From an uncultured Gammaproteobacteria bacterium (GTDB lineage: Bacteria; Pseudomonadota; Gammaproteobacteria; Ga0077536), in NCBI GenBank assembly GCA_903866355.1, contig CAIPNE010000263.1:1-10048 (forward strand): DNA of 10,048 nucleotides, read 5' to 3'. Within the stretch, counting starts at the first letter, position 1, and each line of letters opens with the position of its first letter. Of this stretch, positions 8,251 through 10,048 are shown piece after piece. The notes beneath the pieces were generated by a model. It saw only the letters and a list, made by a program, of their open reading frames with translations. It was not told the DNA's origin and made no database searches. Both the position numbers and the translations under genes were made by a program.

Positions 8251-8269
8251 CCGTACGGAATCCGTACGG
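8251..8269. repeat. Tandem palindrome CCGTACGG-AAT-CCGTACGG
   Basis: Two copies of the 8-bp perfect palindrome CCGTACGG (8251-8258 and 8262-8269) are separated by AAT. The unit can form one 8-bp hairpin or serve as two adjacent symmetric protein sites 11 bp apart, about one helical turn. It lies 56 bases after the tRNA and 61 bases beyond the stop of the leftward PAS gene. No T-tract follows on either strand, so an intrinsic terminator is not well supported. The rest of 8196-8329 shows nothing recognisable. Confidence 0.6.
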
Positions 8270-8329
8270 TGTGGCGGCGTTCACTAGCCGGCGCTGGTCT
8301 ACGGCGGCGCGCACCCGAATGCTTGCGGT

Positions 8330-8797
8330 CTACTTGCCTGCCGCGGACTTCGCCTCGTTGGGTGGCAGGATCTCGTGGCAGACACCCAGCACGCCCAGTA
8401 CCCGGCCCTCTTTGCCTAGCCATGGCGTCTTTAAGGTTTCGACATGGACTTTCCGACCATCGGGATAGACCAGCCATTCCGTGTTGCGGCGGGCCTTCCC
8501 GCCCGCCAGCATCGCCTCGTCGTGGGATTTGAAGGCTTTCGCCACGTCTGCGGGAAAGAGATCGAAGTCCGACTTGCCAACGAGTTGGTCGACATTTTTC
8601 CCCAGCAAGGCGCCCCAGGCGCTGTTGCCTCCACGGTAAACGCCGTCTAGGTCCTTGAAGAAAATGACGTCCGGAATGGAATTCATCGCGGTAGTCATGG
8701 CTTCCAGCGGCGTCAGCGCGTTGCCCGCTGCGCACGATGGGGCTGTCGTGAGGACGAGCGTCGAGGCAAGTGCGGCGACGAGAAAGGCTTTTTTCAT
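8330..8797 (-). CDS. Exported small protein with a single PAS domain
   Basis: 155 residues. Residues 1-24 are a signal peptide (MKKAFLVAALASTLVLTTAP, then SCAA) with likely cleavage after A24; the SC at 21-22 is a poor lipobox. Residues about 31-144 form a PAS_4-like domain: IPDVIFFKDLDGVYRGGNSA (41-60), GKSDFDLFPADVA (74-86), a TEWLVYPDGRKVHVETLKTP stretch, and a closing GRVLGVLGVCHEI (131-143). PAS domains bind cofactors or ligands and are normally fused to kinases, cyclases or chemoreceptors; here nothing follows except a short charged tail. The protein should be soluble in the periplasm. C140-H141 is an unusual pair at the last strand. The start is fixed by a very strong ribosome binding site. 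Its ligand and partner are unknown; the soxDC genes lie upstream on the same strand, 407 bases away, beyond a transposase remnant. Confidence 0.85.
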   Translation of the reverse strand: MKKAFLVAALASTLVLTTAPSCAAGNALTPLEAMTTAMNSIPDVIFFKDLDGVYRGGNSAWGALLGKNVDQLVGKSDFDLFPADVAKAFKSHDEAMLAGGKARRNTEWLVYPDGRKVHVETLKTPWLGKEGRVLGVLGVCHEILPPNEAKSAAGK

Positions 8798-8803
8798 GGA
8801 TTT

Positions 8804-8810
8804 CCTCCTT
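8804..8810 (-). promoter_or_regulatory. Strong ribosome binding site of the PAS gene
   Basis: On the minus strand AAGGAGG (8810-8804) is six bases from the ATG at 8797, a near-ideal Shine-Dalgarno sequence. It is by far the strongest in the window and suggests the PAS protein is made at high level when transcribed. Confidence 0.85.
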
Positions 8811-8859
8811 GGGTGGCGTGCTGCTGGTTACTGTGAAGTGCTGCTTTAGCGCTAGCTGC

Positions 8860-8894
8860 GGCGCCGAGTTTCACCAGCAAATGTCATCGGCGCC
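8860..8894. repeat. Inverted repeat GGCGCCGA / TCGGCGCC upstream of the PAS gene
   Basis: Perfect 8-bp arms at 8860-8867 and 8887-8894 enclose 19 bases. It lies 62-97 bases upstream of the PAS start codon, where an operator or a leader hairpin could sit. The enclosed bases include the first copy of the CACCAGCAAAT direct repeat. Confidence 0.5.
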
Positions 8895-8937
8895 TGCCCG
8901 TCATTGTGCCGGCGGCAGTGCGTGTCCACCAGCAAAT
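8872..8937. repeat. 11-bp direct repeat CACCAGCAAAT, two copies
   Basis: Identical copies at 8872-8882 and 8927-8937, start-to-start 55 bp. Both lie upstream of the PAS gene. A shorter inverted match (GCTGGT) occurs near 8823-8828. The repeats could be regulator sites or leftovers of mobile-element activity; the sequence alone cannot decide. Confidence 0.4.
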
Positions 8938-8995
8938 TCAACAGGCACGTTTTTTCGCATTGCGCGGCGGGGTGGTCGATTCTCGCGAAACCTAT
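8895..8995. other. Non-annotated stretch between the inverted repeat and the REP-like element
   Basis: About 100 bases with no recognised gene. It holds the second copy of the 11-bp repeat and a T6 run at about 8950-8955. On the plus strand one frame stays open with a GC-rich third position and a plausible peptide (VHQQIQQARFFALRGG), but it has no ribosome binding site and runs into the REP-like sequence. It may be a decayed coding fragment of unknown origin. I could not assign it to a family. Confidence 0.3.
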
Positions 8996-9037
8996 GGGGT
9001 CAGAAACCTCAGGGGTCAGGTCCCCCATTTCCCATTT
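8996..9037. repeat. REP-like element with tandem GGGGTCAG
   Basis: GGGGTCAG occurs at 8996-9003 and again at 9012-9019, 16 bp apart. The second copy runs into CCCCC, giving a small GGGG/CCCC stem, and is followed by the paired phrase CATTTCCCATTTTG. On the minus strand this reads as an A/G-rich phrase followed by ACCTGACCCC directly after a transposase stop codon, an arrangement I know from REP sequences associated with Y1 (RAYT) transposases in gammaproteobacteria. Confidence 0.5.
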
Positions 9038-9046
9038 TGTAGACCA

Positions 9047-9200
9047 TCACGATGTATTTCCCCGCGCCAACCCCGCCACGACGCGGCTAATTGTCGAGGA
9101 GGATATGCCGAAGGCCAGTGCGATGGCGGTTTGGCTGGGGCCGCGTGGGTAGAAGGCCTCGGCGATGTTGTGGTTGCGCTGATCTTTGCTGTCTGGCGTG
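9047..9200 (-). pseudogene. C-terminal remnant of a REP-associated Y1 (RAYT-like) transposase
   Basis: The minus strand encodes about 50 residues ending at a TGA at 9049-9047. They read VTPDSKDQRNHNIAEAF, then a helix-turn-helix SQTAIALAFGISSSTISRVV and a tail ending LARGNTS. This looks like the C-terminal helix-turn-helix that follows the Y1 domain in many REP-associated transposases. The upstream catalytic part (HUH motif and tyrosine) is absent, because the frame runs straight into the 3' end of soxD. The REP-like repeat lies immediately after the stop. It is therefore a truncated, non-functional remnant. The start coordinate is approximate. An unrelated helix-turn-helix fragment cannot be excluded. 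Confidence 0.5.
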
Positions 9201-9203
9201 ACC

Positions 9204-9740
9204 TTAGCGTGTCTTAAAACCCACCAATTCCGGATCCGTAAAAAAGCCATCACGGTTGGGCATTTTCACCTTGGGCAGCGAATCCTGATCCAGTTTGAGG
9301 TCGTCCGGAATGATGCCGTTGAGATTTAAAATATAGGCGGTGACCGCGAAGGTATCGTCTACGCTCAGCGAGCCTGGTGCGTAGTAGGGCATGGCGCGAT
9401 GGATGTAATCGAACAAAGTGGTGGCATAGGGCCAGAAGCTACCGACGGTCTTGATGGGTTTGTCGGTGGCGAGTGTACCGATGCCGCCGACCAGGCGATC
9501 GCGCAGTGCGCCCACCCCTTTTTCGCCGTGACAAGCAATGCAATTGCCATTGAAGACCTCCGCGCCACGCGCGACGGAGCCACTGCCTTTGGGCAGGCCT
9601 TTACCGTCTGGTCTGACATCGATGTCCCACAAACTGATTTCCGCCAAGCTTGCCGGGCGCCCAAAGTCTTGGGCCACCACGCTCGTGCCGGCCAGTGTGA
9701 GCAACACACACCACCGCCCCAAAAGTTTAGGCGACCACAT
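9204..9740 (-). CDS. soxD: SoxD-type monohaem cytochrome c subunit of sulfane dehydrogenase
   Basis: 178 residues from an ATG at 9740 that overlaps the end of soxC by 14 bases. Residues 1-23 are a signal peptide (KLLGRW, then CVLLTLAGTSVVA) cleaved near VVA-QD. One haem site is present, CIACH (C67, C70, H71), with M117 in HRAMPYYAPGSLS as the likely distal ligand. The C-terminal DSLPKVKMPNRDGF is a typical SoxD phrase. SoxC and SoxD form the periplasmic Mo-haem enzyme that oxidises SoxY-bound sulfane sulfur, passing six electrons to cytochrome c. The length fits single-haem SoxD; Paracoccus SoxD is a longer dihaem protein. AAGGGA lies nine bases upstream, and the overlap implies coupled translation. 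The terminus (ELVGFKTR) directly borders the transposase remnant, so a slightly altered tail is possible. Open frame upstream of 9740 is a shadow of soxC. Confidence 0.85.
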   Translation of the reverse strand: MWSPKLLGRWCVLLTLAGTSVVAQDFGRPASLAEISLWDIDVRPDGKGLPKGSGSVARGAEVFNGNCIACHGEKGVGALRDRLVGGIGTLATDKPIKTVGSFWPYATTLFDYIHRAMPYYAPGSLSVDDTFAVTAYILNLNGIIPDDLKLDQDSLPKVKMPNRDGFFTDPELVGFKTR

Positions 9741-10048
9741 TGCGCACCATCCCTTGGCTATCAATAGCCCATGTCTGTTGTCCGTTGTAATGGAAGACCG
9801 CATTGGGGCCCATCTCGTCCAGCACGGTCTTGCGATTGGGTTGCAAATGACCTTTTTCATCCGTTGCACGGCTGACCAGTTTGGTTGGCTCACCGCGCCA
9901 CTCCCAAGCCAGTTGGAAGCGTGTTTGGGCTTTCGGTAATGCCGGCGCGTTAAGTTGTGCCGTTTGCCAAGTGAGAGCGCCATCGGTGCTGACTTCCACC
10001 CGGGTAATTTTGCCGTGACCACTCCACGCCAGACCGGAGATGTGCTGG
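9727..10048 (-). CDS. soxC: SoxC, molybdenum subunit of sulfane dehydrogenase, C-terminal part (gene runs off the right edge)
   Basis: 107 residues are visible, entering from the right edge as HISGLAWSGHGKITRVEVST and ending RNVVA before a TAA at 9729-9727. This is the C-terminal Ig-like dimerisation domain of the sulfite oxidase family: VEVSTDGALTWQ, RFQLAWEWRGEP, VSRATDEKGHLQP and VFHYNGQQTWAID are all characteristic. The molybdopterin-binding domain and the start lie outside the window. The call as SoxC rather than another sulfite dehydrogenase rests on the overlapping soxD downstream. Other sox genes would be expected to the right of this window. Confidence 0.88.
   Translation of the reverse strand, partial: QHISGLAWSGHGKITRVEVSTDGALTWQTAQLNAPALPKAQTRFQLAWEWRGEPTKLVSRATDEKGHLQPNRKTVLDEMGPNAVFHYNGQQTWAIDSQGMVRNVVA

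Noticed and set aside
8906..9217. A 103-codon plus-strand open frame across the REP-like region
   Set aside because: It crosses the REP-like repeat and the transposase remnant antisense, has no ribosome binding site, and only its first part looks even vaguely coding.
3861..9502. Three copies of GCGATCGC (3861, 5977, 9495), reminiscent of the cyanobacterial HIP1 palindrome
   Set aside because: Three copies in 10 kb of GC-rich DNA, all inside coding sequence, are too few to claim a HIP1-like enrichment, and the genes are proteobacterial.
9741..10022. Extension of the soxD frame upstream to 10022
   Set aside because: This part is an out-of-frame shadow of soxC, is basic and low in sense, and lacks a signal peptide; the ATG at 9740 starts a clear signal peptide.
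1..10048. CRISPR array, complete insertion sequence or toxin-antitoxin pair
   Set aside because: No regularly spaced repeats, no intact transposase with terminal inverted repeats, and no pair of small overlapping genes of that kind were seen.

Overview
The window looks like a piece of a proteobacterial chromosome, most likely from a sulfur-oxidising, probably autotrophic gammaproteobacterium. The grounds are a UvrD whose catalytic residues fall at the same numbers as in the E. coli protein, a cytochrome c5-type protein, a CbbQ/CbbO pair (RuBisCO activase family) and the end of a soxCD operon (sulfane dehydrogenase of thiosulfate oxidation). Base composition is GC-rich and even across the coding regions. 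The taxon is an inference; no 16S or other marker is present.

Layout. 1-421 (minus): start of a MoxR-family AAA+ ATPase gene that runs off the left edge. 471-1802 (minus): pmbA/tldE, 49 bases upstream of the MoxR gene and probably co-transcribed with it. 1903-4053 (plus): uvrD, divergent from pmbA across a 100-base gap. 4054-4255: gap between convergent genes, with compact hairpins. 4256-4798 (minus): membrane-anchored cytochrome c5-like protein. 4799-5049: divergent promoter region. 5050-8022 (plus): cbbQ and cbbO, with the cbbO start codon directly following the cbbQ stop codon. 8119-8195 (plus): tRNA-Arg(CCG) with encoded CCA. 8330-8797 (minus): a small exported protein consisting of a signal peptide and one PAS domain. 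8798-9203: gene-poor, repeat-rich stretch with an inverted repeat, an 11-bp direct repeat, a REP-like element and the C-terminal remnant of a REP-associated (Y1/RAYT) transposase. 9204-9740 and 9727-10048 (minus): soxD (complete) and soxC (3' part), overlapping by 14 bases.

How the parts fit. The left half is housekeeping: TldD/TldE proteolysis and UvrD in nucleotide excision and mismatch repair. The middle pair CbbQ-CbbO forms an ATP-driven MoxR/VWA remodelling complex that reactivates inhibited RuBisCO in autotrophs; no RuBisCO gene is in view, so the target is elsewhere. The right end encodes periplasmic sulfur oxidation. The stretch between the tRNA and soxD is the most accessory-looking part, carrying the transposase remnant and the unusual stand-alone periplasmic PAS protein. 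I see no CRISPR array, complete insertion sequence, phage module or obvious defence system.
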